Positions 23,804 through 33,812 of a stretch of 64,000 bases of DNA are shown piece after piece. The notes under the pieces were generated by a model. It did not search any database and had not been told where the DNA came from. It saw only the letters and a list, made by a program, of their open reading frames with translations. Location of the stretch: the NCBI RefSeq assembly GCF_001931685.1, contig NZ_MOOY01000002.1, forward strand, positions 558,001 through 622,000. Direction: 5' to 3'. This DNA comes from Pararhizobium arenae (GTDB lineage Bacteria; Pseudomonadota; Alphaproteobacteria; Rhizobiales; Rhizobiaceae). The position numbers were made by a program, and so were the translations under genes. The first letter of the stretch is position 1. Every line of letters starts with the position of its first letter.

Positions 23804-26126
23804 ATCGCGTTCCGGCATTTGCGGTTGCAAGTCCCTGCATCTGCCAGCGCCAGATACCGAAGGCGACGGAGGCCATGGCGGCTATGGCGATCATGAGCAG
23901 GCCGATCAGGATGTAGCGATCGGCGAGGGTCGCGGTCTGCGGCAAGGCAACGGGCTTTGCGGCCTGCGCGATCATACCGGCTGCGCGTGCGGTCGGGGCG
24001 GCGGCCATCATGTCGGCAACCATTTCCGCTTCCGGGGCAGGGGCGAGCTGCGCGCGTTGGGTTGCTCCACCGGTGCCTTCCTCGCCAAAGACCTTGTCGA
24101 AGTCCCAGCCGGCCGGCAGGTTGAGCGGCACCTTGGCCGAGCCCAGCGGTTCGTCGTTCGGGCGGGACGGTGTTACATCGACTGCGACGAGGCTGGTGAC
24201 GCGCGAGACGAGGTGATGGGCGAGCGCCACCTCCTCGATCTTCTTGTCCACGGAGGCCGGATCAGCGGCGGAATAGGCTGTGGCTTCAATATCGTCGATC
24301 TGGCGGCGAGCCCAGAGTTTTGCAATGCCCTTGCCCTCGGAAGCCTTGGCGACATCGATGGCGATCTGCCAGGGCTGGCGGCCCGCATCGCCGGAAATAC
24401 GCAGCATGCCCTTGGGAGCCGTGCTGTCGAGCACGGCGGTCAGAACCACCGGTTCGCCGCGATAAAGATCGGGCATCGGGTCCGGCGAGATGTCCCGCAC
24501 AGTCTTTTCGTCGAAATTGGCGGCGATGTTTGTCATGGCCGGGTTTTCGAGTTTGGCGAAAAGTTCACCCATGCGGGCGGCGATCTGGTCTTCCGAGCCG
24601 ATCAGCGTGAAGGTGCCGCGACCGATTTCGGCGGCCTTGGTCATGAAGTGGCTGTTGGGCGCCGAGCCGATGCCGACGGTGAAGACGCGGGCGTCACCAC
24701 GGTTTCCGGCAATCTCCTCGAACAGTTGCGCCTCGTTGCCGATCGCGCCATCAGTGAGGAACACCACCTGCCGCAGCGCATCCTTGGCAACGGGACCCTG
24801 GGCAGAAAGCGCAGCCTGCAGCGCCGGCAGCATCTCCGTGCCGCCATCGGCGGTGAGGCCACGGACATAGGCGATGGCCTGTTCTCGTTTGTCAGGCGTT
24901 GCCTGAACCGGGCTCGGGAAATAGACGGTCATGGTGTCGTCGAAGCGGATGACGTTGAATTTGTCATTCGGGCCGAGGCGGGAGATGGCGAGCGCCAGGC
25001 TTTCTTTCGCCTGTTCGATCGAGGTGCCGGACATGGAGCCGGAATTGTCGATGACGAAGATCACCTCCCGATGCGGCTTTTCCTCGTTGGCGCCGGCTTC
25101 GCTTGGCGGGGTGACGAAGCCGAGAAGATAGGTCTTGCCGGCGATCGTCTCGCGGAACAGGCCGGCCTGTGGCGTCTTCCCGGCCGCAACCTTCCAGTTC
25201 AGCTCAAAGTCGCGGTCTGCAGGAACGCTGTCGGCCTTCAGCGTGATCAGCCGGCCGGTATCGCCATTGTCCTTCACGTTGATCTCATGGAAGGGCGAGG
25301 TGAGCGCGCCGATCGGGAAACCGGCATCGAGCTTTATGGTGAGCTTGACCGGGTTGATCCTGGCGTTCTTTGCCGGATCGAGGACCGGTGCTTCGATCTT
25401 GTCGCGATCCGGAACGGGATCGCCGACGGCATAACCGGTCGAGCCGTCAAGATCGACCGTCTGGACGATCGGCTGCGGATTGTAGCGGGGCGCGACGACC
25501 ATCGGGAAGCGGAAGGAAAACGCTCCGTCGGACTGGTGCACGCTGCTCTGGTATTCGATCTGCACGACGATGGTTTCGCCGGGACCGATATTGGCGACCT
25601 GATTGGTGAAGATGTTCGGCCGCTGTTGTTCGAGGAGCGCGGTCTTCTTGCCTTCGGCCTTGGCGTCCTCATAGATCTGGCGGGCTTCTTCGCGTAGCTT
25701 GATCTCGCCTTCTATAAAGCGATCGCCGATCTGCATCTTCAGCACATCGACGGCGGAATCCTCCGGCAGCGGGAAGACGTATGTGCCCTCCACCCAGCCC
25801 TTGGACGGGTTCTGGAAACGCTGGGTGACGCGGGTGCGCATGATCGGGCCAGTGACATCGATCTCGACGTCGGTCGCAAGCCGCGGCGCCTCGACAAAAT
25901 AGCCGGGCTGGGACGACGGGAAGAGCAGGGCGCCGGTGCCCATGTCATTGGGCCGCACGAGGCTTGGCATGGTTTCCCGCGCGGGCGGGGTCTCGGCAAA
26001 GGCACGGACGAAAAGCCCGGCCAGCATCAGGAAGCTCAGGCTTAAGGCCATCAGGGCAAAAGCGACGCCGAGGTTGAAATTCCCCCGGCTCGGCTGTGTC
26101 CGGGCCAATTGTGCATCAAGTGACAT
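23793..26126 (-). CDS. VIT/vWA sortase target protein (proteobacterial sortase substrate)
   Basis: 777 residues. An N-terminal hydrophobic segment (about 18-44) acts as signal/anchor; a VIT domain covers about 80-215 and a vWA domain about 353-530, with an intact MIDAS motif DNSGS at 360-364. The C-terminus is a sorting signal: LPQTA at 728-732, a hydrophobic stretch, then a charged tail ending RYEH. This is the pattern of the dedicated targets of class GN sortases. It overlaps the sortase start by 11 nt, so both are made together. The vWA/VIT pair suggests metal-dependent adhesion or protein binding at the cell surface or periplasm. Confidence 0.9.
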   Translation of the reverse strand: MSLDAQLARTQPSRGNFNLGVAFALMALSLSFLMLAGLFVRAFAETPPARETMPSLVRPNDMGTGALLFPSSQPGYFVEAPRLATDVEIDVTGPIMRTRVTQRFQNPSKGWVEGTYVFPLPEDSAVDVLKMQIGDRFIEGEIKLREEARQIYEDAKAEGKKTALLEQQRPNIFTNQVANIGPGETIVVQIEYQSSVHQSDGAFSFRFPMVVAPRYNPQPIVQTVDLDGSTGYAVGDPVPDRDKIEAPVLDPAKNARINPVKLTIKLDAGFPIGALTSPFHEINVKDNGDTGRLITLKADSVPADRDFELNWKVAAGKTPQAGLFRETIAGKTYLLGFVTPPSEAGANEEKPHREVIFVIDNSGSMSGTSIEQAKESLALAISRLGPNDKFNVIRFDDTMTVYFPSPVQATPDKREQAIAYVRGLTADGGTEMLPALQAALSAQGPVAKDALRQVVFLTDGAIGNEAQLFEEIAGNRGDARVFTVGIGSAPNSHFMTKAAEIGRGTFTLIGSEDQIAARMGELFAKLENPAMTNIAANFDEKTVRDISPDPMPDLYRGEPVVLTAVLDSTAPKGMLRISGDAGRQPWQIAIDVAKASEGKGIAKLWARRQIDDIEATAYSAADPASVDKKIEEVALAHHLVSRVTSLVAVDVTPSRPNDEPLGSAKVPLNLPAGWDFDKVFGEEGTGGATQRAQLAPAPEAEMVADMMAAAPTARAAGMIAQAAKPVALPQTATLADRYILIGLLMIAIAAMASVAFGIWRWQMQGLATANAGTRYEH

Positions 26127-27786
<1,660 letters not shown>

Positions 27787-27793
27787 AAAGACC

Positions 27794-27830
27794 GAAGCAA
27801 GGCGCAATCTTTAAGATCGCGCCTTGCTTC
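27794..27830 (+). terminator. Long hairpin after aspartate aminotransferase
   Basis: GAAGCAAGGCGC (27794-27805) pairs perfectly with GCGCCTTGCTTC (27819-27830); an inner ATC/GAT pair extends it. The following T-run is weak (TGATTTCTG), so it may act as an mRNA 3'-end stabiliser as much as a terminator. Confidence 0.7.
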
Positions 27831-27842
27831 TGATTTCTGATG

Positions 27843-27889
27843 CGTATGTCGTTATCGCAAAACCGCTGCGCACTTTTGCGCGACATACG
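27843..27889. repeat. Rhizobial-type palindromic repeat
   Basis: CGTATGTCG (27843-27851) pairs with CGACATACG (27881-27889), and inner CGCAAAA (27856-27862) with TTTTGCG (27874-27880). The 47-bp dyad with a CCGCTGCGCAC centre resembles the highly repeated intergenic palindromes of Rhizobiales that read roughly GCATGTCG...CAAAACCGCTGC. It lies between two hairpins downstream of aatA. Confidence 0.6.
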
Positions 27890-27906
27890 GCTGATTTTGT
27901 AGCGAA

Positions 27907-27939
27907 AACTGCCGGTGGCACTGCCCCGGCAGTTTTTTT
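27907..27939 (+). terminator. Strong terminator upstream of the MFS gene
   Basis: AACTGCCGG (27907-27915) and CCGGCAGTT (27926-27934) form a perfect 9-bp stem followed by a run of seven T. It is the real end of plus-strand transcription from aatA through the palindrome; the MFS start at 27984 is just beyond, so that gene needs a promoter overlapping this area or depends on read-through. Confidence 0.85.
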
Positions 27940-27983
27940 ATTGGGCGACTCCTTCTATAGACCGTTCTACGAGGAGTTTCCCC

Positions 27984-29171
27984 ATGCTTGCGCCGCAACA
28001 CCGTATCTATGCCTGCTTCTTTCTGTTTGCCGTGGCGCTTGGGGCTTTGCTTGCCCGCATGCCCGATCTGCAGGTGGCGCTTGGCGTCAACAAGTCGGAG
28101 CTCGGGCTGACGCTGATCGGCATGTCGATCGGCGCGCTGATTTCGCTCACGTTCTCTTCGCCCCTGATCGCCAAGCTTGGCGCGCGGGCAACGGCATTCA
28201 TTACCGTTCTGGGCATCAGCGCGATCTTCGCGGTCATTCCGTGGCTTGGGGCCGCACCGCTGGTTTTCTCGGCCTTCTTCTGTGCCGGTCTTCTGGCCGG
28301 CGCGCTGGAAATCAACCTCAATGTCGAGATCGACCGCATCGAGGCGCAGGCCGGCCATGGCATGATGAACCGTGCCCATGGCTTCTGGAGCCTCGGTTTC
28401 TTCGTGACCGCGCTGATCGCATCGGGCATCCGCCAGGCGGAAATCTCCATGCAACTGCATATGGCCGTGACGGTCGCGATCGTCTTTGTCATCGGCGGCT
28501 TTGTCATTGCCGGCATGCGCAATGCGCCGGCCCGCGAGCTTCAGGGCGATGCGGATGCCCCGATGTTTGCCCTGCCGACGATCGGGCTGCTGCCGCTCTG
28601 CATCATCGGCATTGCCGCCTTCCTCGTCGAAGGCGCGGGCATCGACTGGTCGGCCATCTATATGCGGGACGTCTTTGCGGTCGAGCCGTTCATCGGGGGC
28701 CTGGGCCTTACGCTTTTCACCTTCTTCATGGCAATGATGCGCCTCTTCGCCGATCCGGTGGTCGATCGGTTTGGCGCCCGCAATGTTGCTGTTGGATTGC
28801 TGTTGCTGTCGGCCTTCGGCGTTGCAGCCGTTTGGCTGGCGCCACACCCGTATATCGCGCTTTTCGGCTTCGCGGCGATGGGCGCGGGCTGCAGTGCCGT
28901 CTATCCGCTTGCCGTTTCGGCTGCTGCCCAGCGCACGGATCGTGCCCCCCATCTCAATGTCGCGGCGCTGGGGCAGGTAACGTTCGTGGTCTTCTTCCTT
29001 GCGCCGCCGTTGCTCGGTTTTGTTGCCGAACATGCGGGCATCCGCATCTCCTATCTCGTCTGCCTGCCGCTGATCATCTACGCGCTGTTTTGCGTCAAGG
29101 CGCTTGCGCCGAAGCGCGGCCTTGCCGAGATGGGTGAGGGCTGGGCGCCGGGCGAAGCGGGACGGCCTTAG
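27984..29171 (+). CDS. MFS transporter, YbjJ-like
   Basis: 395 residues with about 12 membrane segments; the ATG at 27984 follows GAGGAG by 8 nt. It lacks the strongest drug-exporter motifs and resembles the YbjJ/fucose-permease-like branch: FFLFAVALGALLARMPDLQ at the first helix and EINLNVEIDRIEAQAGHGMMNRAHGFWSLGFF in the centre. Substrate unknown. Its 3' end overlaps the convergent LysR gene by 4 bp. Confidence 0.85.
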   Translation: MLAPQHRIYACFFLFAVALGALLARMPDLQVALGVNKSELGLTLIGMSIGALISLTFSSPLIAKLGARATAFITVLGISAIFAVIPWLGAAPLVFSAFFCAGLLAGALEINLNVEIDRIEAQAGHGMMNRAHGFWSLGFFVTALIASGIRQAEISMQLHMAVTVAIVFVIGGFVIAGMRNAPARELQGDADAPMFALPTIGLLPLCIIGIAAFLVEGAGIDWSAIYMRDVFAVEPFIGGLGLTLFTFFMAMMRLFADPVVDRFGARNVAVGLLLLSAFGVAAVWLAPHPYIALFGFAAMGAGCSAVYPLAVSAAAQRTDRAPHLNVAALGQVTFVVFFLAPPLLGFVAEHAGIRISYLVCLPLIIYALFCVKALAPKRGLAEMGEGWAPGEAGRP

Positions 29172-30064
29172 GGATTTTTACCGTGATAGTCGAGCAGACC
29201 TTCCACCAGCGCATCGAACGTCGCGCGGCAGCGTGGCGTTGTCCGCAGGTTTTCATGCATCACCACATATGTGTCGAGCGGGAGTTCGAACTCCTTTTCG
29301 AAGAGGCGCACCAGATCGGGATCGCGCTGCGCAAGACCCACCTGACAAACGCCGATGCCGAAGCCGGCGCGGATGGCGGCAAGTTGGGCAAGGTTGCTGT
29401 CGGCCCGGAACGCCGGCTGCATGATGTTGAGAAGCGGCACGCGTTTGCGCATGCCACGGACGAAGGCACTCTCCCGATCGAAACCAATCATCGAGTGATG
29501 GGCGATATCCTCTAGTCTTTCCGGGGGCCCGCAGCGATCGAGATAGCGGCGATGGGCGTAAAGCCCGAGCGGAATGCCACCGATGCGGCGGGTCAGCAAT
29601 GCATCCTGCGCCGGTGCCACCATGCGCACGGCGATATCCGCCTCTTGCCGCAGCAGGTCTTCGACAGCATCGGATAAGGAGAGCTCGATCACCAGATCCG
29701 TGTGGCGCTCATGAAGTTCGGTCAGAATGGGCGGCAAGACTTCGATGCCGATGATTTCGCTGGCGCTGATCCGCACCGTTCCGCGCACCGCATGCCCCTG
29801 ACCGCTGGCGGCACGCAGGAAACCGGCGGCCGTCGCCGCGAGCTGCTCCGCATGCGGGCGCAGTTCACCCGCAGCTTCGGTCGGCACCAACCCTTGTGGC
29901 GAGCGGATGAAGAGCTGAAGGCCGATTGCCTGCTCCAGCGCATCGATATGCCTGCCGACTGTCGGCTGCGTCAGCCCGAGTTCACGGGCGGCACCCGATA
30001 GGGAGCCTTCCGTCATCACGGACAGAAACGTGCGGTAATAGTCCCAGCTCGGATCGCTCATCAT
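29168..30064 (-). CDS. LysR-family transcriptional regulator
   Basis: 298 residues; HTH at about residues 6-64 (YRTFLSVMTEGSLSGAARELGLTQPTVGRHIDALE), then a substrate-binding half. It is divergent from the NAD-binding reductase gene at 30150, and a 32-bp dyad (30076-30107) lies in the short gap. By the usual LysR logic it should control the reductase and the small membrane protein behind it, and itself. Confidence 0.92.
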   Translation of the reverse strand: MMSDPSWDYYRTFLSVMTEGSLSGAARELGLTQPTVGRHIDALEQAIGLQLFIRSPQGLVPTEAAGELRPHAEQLAATAAGFLRAASGQGHAVRGTVRISASEIIGIEVLPPILTELHERHTDLVIELSLSDAVEDLLRQEADIAVRMVAPAQDALLTRRIGGIPLGLYAHRRYLDRCGPPERLEDIAHHSMIGFDRESAFVRGMRKRVPLLNIMQPAFRADSNLAQLAAIRAGFGIGVCQVGLAQRDPDLVRLFEKEFELPLDTYVVMHENLRTTPRCRATFDALVEGLLDYHGKNP

Positions 30065-30075
30065 TTTTGTATATC

Positions 30076-30107
30076 AGCTAAAGAAAATATCGCAATTTTG
30101 CTTAGCT
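30076..30107. promoter_or_regulatory. Dyad operator candidate between LysR gene and reductase
   Basis: AGCTAAAGAAAAT (30076-30088), ATCGCA spacer, ATTTTGCTTAGCT (30095-30107): inverted repeats matching at 11 of 13 positions with a perfect AGCTAA/TTAGCT outer part. The position, 12 bp before the LysR start codon on one side and 42 bp from the reductase start on the other, is the classic LysR recognition and autoregulation place. Confidence 0.65.
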
Positions 30108-30149
30108 TTTATCTCGGGCACAGTCTCCTTAACACGAAGGAGATTGATG

Positions 30150-31169
30150 ATGACCGGTAAGATGAAGCGTACCGCCCTTGTTCTTGGCGCCACCGGCGGC
30201 ATTGGGGGCGCTATGGTCAAGGTGCTGATGGCGCGGGGCTGGCATGTGCGGGCCTTGAGCCGGAACATCGCCAAGGCGGCGGTCACTGCGCCGGCGGTCG
30301 AATGGCGTCAGGGCGACGCCTTGAATGCCGGGGATGTCGTCCAGGCGGCCTCCGGTGTGGACCTTATCGTCCATGCTGTTAATCCGCCCGGTTACCGCAA
30401 CTGGGAAACGCTTGTCCTGCCAATGCTCGACAGCACGATCAAGGCGGCGAAATCCCATGGCGCGACGATCCTGCTTCCCGGCACAATCTACAATTTCGGT
30501 CCAGATACTTTTCCGTTGCTGACCGAGACATCACCGCAGAACCCGGTGACGAAGAAGGGTGCGATCCGCGCCGAGATGGAGCGGCGGCTAGAAGCGGTGT
30601 CGCGCGACGGTGTTCGGGTCATAGTGCTCCGCGCTGGCGATTTCTTTGGTCCGGGCGCTGCCAACAACTGGTTTTCGCAAGGTCTCATAAAACCCGGAAA
30701 ACCGGTGACATCGGTCATCAATCCCGGTCGCAAGGGACTTGGGCATCAGTGGGCCTATCTGCCGGATGTGGCCGAGACGATGATGCGGCTTGTGGAACAG
30801 GGCGAGACGCTGCCTGCGTTCGCGGCCTATCATTTCCAAGGTTTATGGGATGCGGACGGCACGCGGATGATCGAGGCGATCCGTCGTGTCACCCGGAACC
30901 CGCGGCTGAAAGTATGGTCGTTTCCCTGGTGGCTGATGCCGCTTGCGGCACCTTTCGCGCCTTTGCTCAAAGAGCTTTACGAGATGCGCTACCTCTGGCA
31001 GCAGCCGCTCAGAATGCCGAACAACAGGCTTGTGGCAACCATCGGTTCCGAGCCTTCGACGCCCATTGACGATGCCGTGCGCGCTACGCTTGTCGGTCTT
31101 GGCTGCCTGAGGGGGGAAGAGCCAAACCCCTCGGCCTCCTTGGCTTTGGCGAACTCAAACAGGAGATGA
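30150..31169 (+). CDS. NAD(P)-binding epimerase/dehydratase-like protein (extended SDR)
   Basis: 339 residues from the ATG at 30150, placed 7 nt after AAGGAG (an ATG at 30147 is equally in frame). The Rossmann motif VLGATGGIGGAMVK is at the start, and the family trend continues with LIVHAVNPPGYRNWETL and GPGAANNWFS. No clear YxxxK catalytic pair is obvious, so it may be an atypical SDR of the NAD-binding epimerase type. It is divergent from a LysR gene and followed after 4 bp by a small membrane protein gene. Confidence 0.82.
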   Translation: MTGKMKRTALVLGATGGIGGAMVKVLMARGWHVRALSRNIAKAAVTAPAVEWRQGDALNAGDVVQAASGVDLIVHAVNPPGYRNWETLVLPMLDSTIKAAKSHGATILLPGTIYNFGPDTFPLLTETSPQNPVTKKGAIRAEMERRLEAVSRDGVRVIVLRAGDFFGPGAANNWFSQGLIKPGKPVTSVINPGRKGLGHQWAYLPDVAETMMRLVEQGETLPAFAAYHFQGLWDADGTRMIEAIRRVTRNPRLKVWSFPWWLMPLAAPFAPLLKELYEMRYLWQQPLRMPNNRLVATIGSEPSTPIDDAVRATLVGLGCLRGEEPNPSASLALANSNRR

Positions 31170-31173
31170 TCCC

Positions 31174-31566
31174 ATGAAGGCGATGCTTTCGCCGGTCCGG
31201 CCGGCACCCGGCTATTTCCAGGCTTTGGCCCTGTCCGTGCCTTTGCTCATCGGCTTGCAGCTGTTTCTTGCCGGTCTTGCCATCTTTTCCGATGGCGTCG
31301 CTTGGGAGTGGCACAGGGCACTCGGCAGCGGAATCGGAGTTGTGATCCTCGCTATGCTCGCTTTGGCGATCACGCGGCCCGCACTTCGCCATTACCGTCT
31401 GTTAACCACGCTCCTGTTTGCGCTCTATTGCCTGCAATTCGTCTGGCTGGAACTGGGCGAGGCGCTTGGAAGCGGCGCAATTCAGGCGCTTCACCCGGCC
31501 AACGCCTTGCTGATCAACATCGCCAGCCTTTTTATGGCGGAGCGGACGCTGGGCCAGCGGGGCTAA
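31174..31566 (+). CDS. Small four-helix membrane protein
   Basis: 130 residues with four hydrophobic segments (about 19-40, 50-66, 75-93, 107-122). The ATG at 31174 has AGGAGA upstream, formed from the end of the reductase gene. The close spacing implies one transcript. I do not recognise a named function; it resembles small integral membrane proteins of unknown role that accompany SDR genes. Confidence 0.75.
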   Translation: MKAMLSPVRPAPGYFQALALSVPLLIGLQLFLAGLAIFSDGVAWEWHRALGSGIGVVILAMLALAITRPALRHYRLLTTLLFALYCLQFVWLELGEALGSGAIQALHPANALLINIASLFMAERTLGQRG

Positions 31567-31569
31567 CGA

Positions 31570-32079
31570 TTACTTCGGCTCCGAGCCGGGCAGGATGATT
31601 TGCATGAAGGTGAGGTCCAGCCAGCGTCCGAATTTGGTGCCGACTTCCTTCATCTGCCCGGTGATCTCGAAGCCGAGCTTTTCGTGCAGGCGGATGGAGC
31701 CGGTGTTGCCCGCTTCGATGCCGGCGACCATGACATGCTTGCCCAGTGCCGTGGCCCGTTCGATCAGGGCGATCATCAGCGCCTTGCCGATGCCGCCGCC
31801 GCGCTGGTTCTTTTCCACATAGACAGAATGCTCGACCGTATGGCGGTAGCCGTCAAAGGCCCGCCAGTCGCCAAACGAGGCGTAGCCCGCGACTGCGCCA
31901 TCCTCGGCAATCGCGACCAACACCGGATAGCCGCTCTTCTGCCGGTCTGCGAACCACTTCGCCCGGTTATCGAGATCGACGATCGTCTCGTTCCAGATCG
32001 CGGTCGTGTTGGCGACGGCGTCGTTGTAGATGTCGCGGATGGCCGGCAGGTCGTCGGGTGTCGCGTCGCGGATGATCAT
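31570..32079 (-). CDS. GNAT acetyltransferase, phosphinothricin/methionine-sulfone type
   Basis: 169 residues from the ATG at 32079. The start MIIRDATPDDLPAIRDIYNDAV and the acetyl-CoA loop RGGGIGKALM are typical of the PAT/MnaT subgroup, as is the C-terminal FGRWLDLTFMQ. Family members acetylate the amino group of methionine sulfone/sulfoximine and, in some cases, phosphinothricin. It stands convergent to the membrane protein gene (3 bp apart). Confidence 0.88.
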   Translation of the reverse strand: MIIRDATPDDLPAIRDIYNDAVANTTAIWNETIVDLDNRAKWFADRQKSGYPVLVAIAEDGAVAGYASFGDWRAFDGYRHTVEHSVYVEKNQRGGGIGKALMIALIERATALGKHVMVAGIEAGNTGSIRLHEKLGFEITGQMKEVGTKFGRWLDLTFMQIILPGSEPK

Positions 32080-32189
32080 AAGCGGGCTCCGGTCTGGATG
32101 ATCCGGTTGCTCTATACGATACGCCCCATGGGGGCACCCCGAAAATGCGCTTGTTCGCCAGATTTTGCCTGGGCTCTGTGCACCCATAG

Positions 32190-32216
32190 AAAAACCGCCC
32201 GCGTTTCCACGGGCGG
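32190..32216 (-). terminator. Terminator of the ArsR/OYE unit
   Basis: On the minus strand, CCGCCCG-TGGAAACG-CGGGCGG followed by TTTTTC. It begins 25 bp after the reductase stop. Confidence 0.85.
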
Positions 32217-32241
32217 CTCCTGTCGTCAGCTAAACCGAAAG

Positions 32242-33363
32242 TCAGGCGACCTGTTCGAGCACCGGATAATCGGTGTAGCCTTTGGCGCCGCCGCCGTAGA
32301 ACGTGGCCTGATCCGGCGTGTTGAGTTCGGCGTTTTCCTTCAGGCGCTCGACCAGATCCGGGTTGGCGATGAACGGCTTGCCGAAGGCAACGAGATCGGC
32401 GCGACCCTGTTCGACCGCATCAATGGCCTGCTGGCGGTCATAACCGTTGTTGACCATCCAGGCCGCCTTGCCGCCGGCCTGCTCGTAAGCGGAGCGCAGC
32501 GCCTTGTAGTCGAACGGCTTGTCGCCCTGCTGGAAGTCGCGCGGACCGCCGGTCGCACCCTCGATGACATGGATATAGGCGAGATCGTACTTCGCAAGGC
32601 CTTCCACGACATGGGTGAAGAGCGGCTGCGGCTCGGAATCGCTGACATCGTTTGCAGGGGTGACAGGAGAGATGCGGATGCCGGTGCGGCTGGCGCCGAT
32701 TTCCTTGGTGACCACGTCCACCACCTCAAACAGGAAGCGGGCACGGTTTTCGATCGAGCCGCCGTATTCGTCGGTGCGGACATTGGAGCTTGAGCGCAGG
32801 AACTGGTCGATGAGATAGCCATTCGCCGCATGGATTTCCACGCCGTCAAAGCCGGCATCGATGGCTGCACGGGCTGCCTTGCGGTAGTCCTCGACGATGC
32901 CCGGAATTTCGGAAAGTTCGAGCGCGCGGGGCTCGGAGGTTTCCGCAAACGAGCCGGTACCGTCCTCGTTGACAAGATAGGTCTTCGACTTCGCACGGAT
33001 GGCCGAGGCCGAAACCGGCTTGCCGTTGTTCGGCTGCAGATCGGTGTGGGAGATCCGGCCGACATGCCACATCTGTACGACGATCTTGCCGCCCGCTTTG
33101 TGGACTCCGTCCGTCACTTTCTTCCAGCCGTCGAGTGCCTCCTGGGTGTAGAGGCCGGGAACGTCGGCATAGCCCTGACCCTGATGGGTGATGGCGGTCG
33201 CTTCGGTGATCAGCAGGCCGGCAGAGGCGCGCTGTTCGTAATAGGTCGCGTTCAGCGTGTTCGGAACGGCGCCCGGAGAGCGGTTGCGCGTCAGGGGAGC
33301 CATGACGATGCGGTTTGCAAGCGCGATGTCGCCGATTTTTATGGGGTCAAAAAGGGAAGCCAT
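32242..33363 (-). CDS. nemA: Old Yellow Enzyme family ene-reductase (NemA-like)
   Basis: 373 residues from the ATG at 33363. FMN/substrate residues of OYE are seen: MAPLTRNRS, ITEATAITHQGQGY, QMWHVGRISH, and the catalytic-type HAANGYLIDQFL and DEYGGSIENR motifs. It reduces activated alkenes such as N-ethylmaleimide and nitro compounds with NAD(P)H. It lies 60 bp after an ArsR-type regulator gene in the same direction, as NemR-NemA pairs do elsewhere. Confidence 0.93.
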   Translation of the reverse strand: MASLFDPIKIGDIALANRIVMAPLTRNRSPGAVPNTLNATYYEQRASAGLLITEATAITHQGQGYADVPGLYTQEALDGWKKVTDGVHKAGGKIVVQMWHVGRISHTDLQPNNGKPVSASAIRAKSKTYLVNEDGTGSFAETSEPRALELSEIPGIVEDYRKAARAAIDAGFDGVEIHAANGYLIDQFLRSSSNVRTDEYGGSIENRARFLFEVVDVVTKEIGASRTGIRISPVTPANDVSDSEPQPLFTHVVEGLAKYDLAYIHVIEGATGGPRDFQQGDKPFDYKALRSAYEQAGGKAAWMVNNGYDRQQAIDAVEQGRADLVAFGKPFIANPDLVERLKENAELNTPDQATFYGGGAKGYTDYPVLEQVA

Positions 33364-33422
33364 TGGGTAGTCCTTTTCATTTACGGGGGAGGTCCGGTTT
33401 TCCGGAGGGGGTTGGGCGAGGG

Positions 33423-33716
33423 TTAAAGCGTCTCGCCAATATTTTTCAGGAACGCCTGTATGGTTTCCTCGTTCCTCTTGTAGAATATCCACTGGCCGAC
33501 CCGGCGCGTGGTCACAAGACCGGCGCGCTGCAATGTGGCGAGATGGGCCGAGACGGTGGATTGTGATAGGCCGCAGCGCTCGAACTGGCTGGCGCAGACG
33601 CCCATATCCAGCGGATGCTCCTGGGTCTTGAAATACGCTTCCGGCTCTTTCAGCCAGGTCAAAATCTCGACACGCATAGGGTGCGAAAGCGCCTTCAAAA
33701 TGTCTTCCCTGTCCAT
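33423..33716 (-). CDS. ArsR-family winged-helix regulator with paired cysteines
   Basis: 97 residues. The winged HTH reads LSHPMRVEILTWL, then CGLSQSTVSAHLATLQRAGLVTTRRVGQWIFYKRNE. The cysteines in GVCASQFERCGLSQ sit at the recognition helix, where a metal or redox switch would be sensible; there is no ELCVCDL motif of arsenic sensors. The next gene is an Old Yellow Enzyme, so an electrophile or thiol stress signal is inferred. The upstream AT-rich CGATATAGCGATATAT (33741-33756) may be its operator. Confidence 0.88.
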   Translation of the reverse strand: MDREDILKALSHPMRVEILTWLKEPEAYFKTQEHPLDMGVCASQFERCGLSQSTVSAHLATLQRAGLVTTRRVGQWIFYKRNEETIQAFLKNIGETL

Positions 33717-33812
33717 TGCGGGGCCTGTATCGTTAAATTTCGATATAGCGATATATGGATCGTCGTTTCACGATTTTAAAGGGATGGTTTTCTGATTTTC
33801 TGGAAGGCCGGC

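Noticed and set aside
23682-25697. 671-codon open frame on the plus strand opposite the sortase target
   Set aside because: It is antisense to a protein with VIT, vWA and LPQTA features and has shadow composition (G, R, D, H rich).
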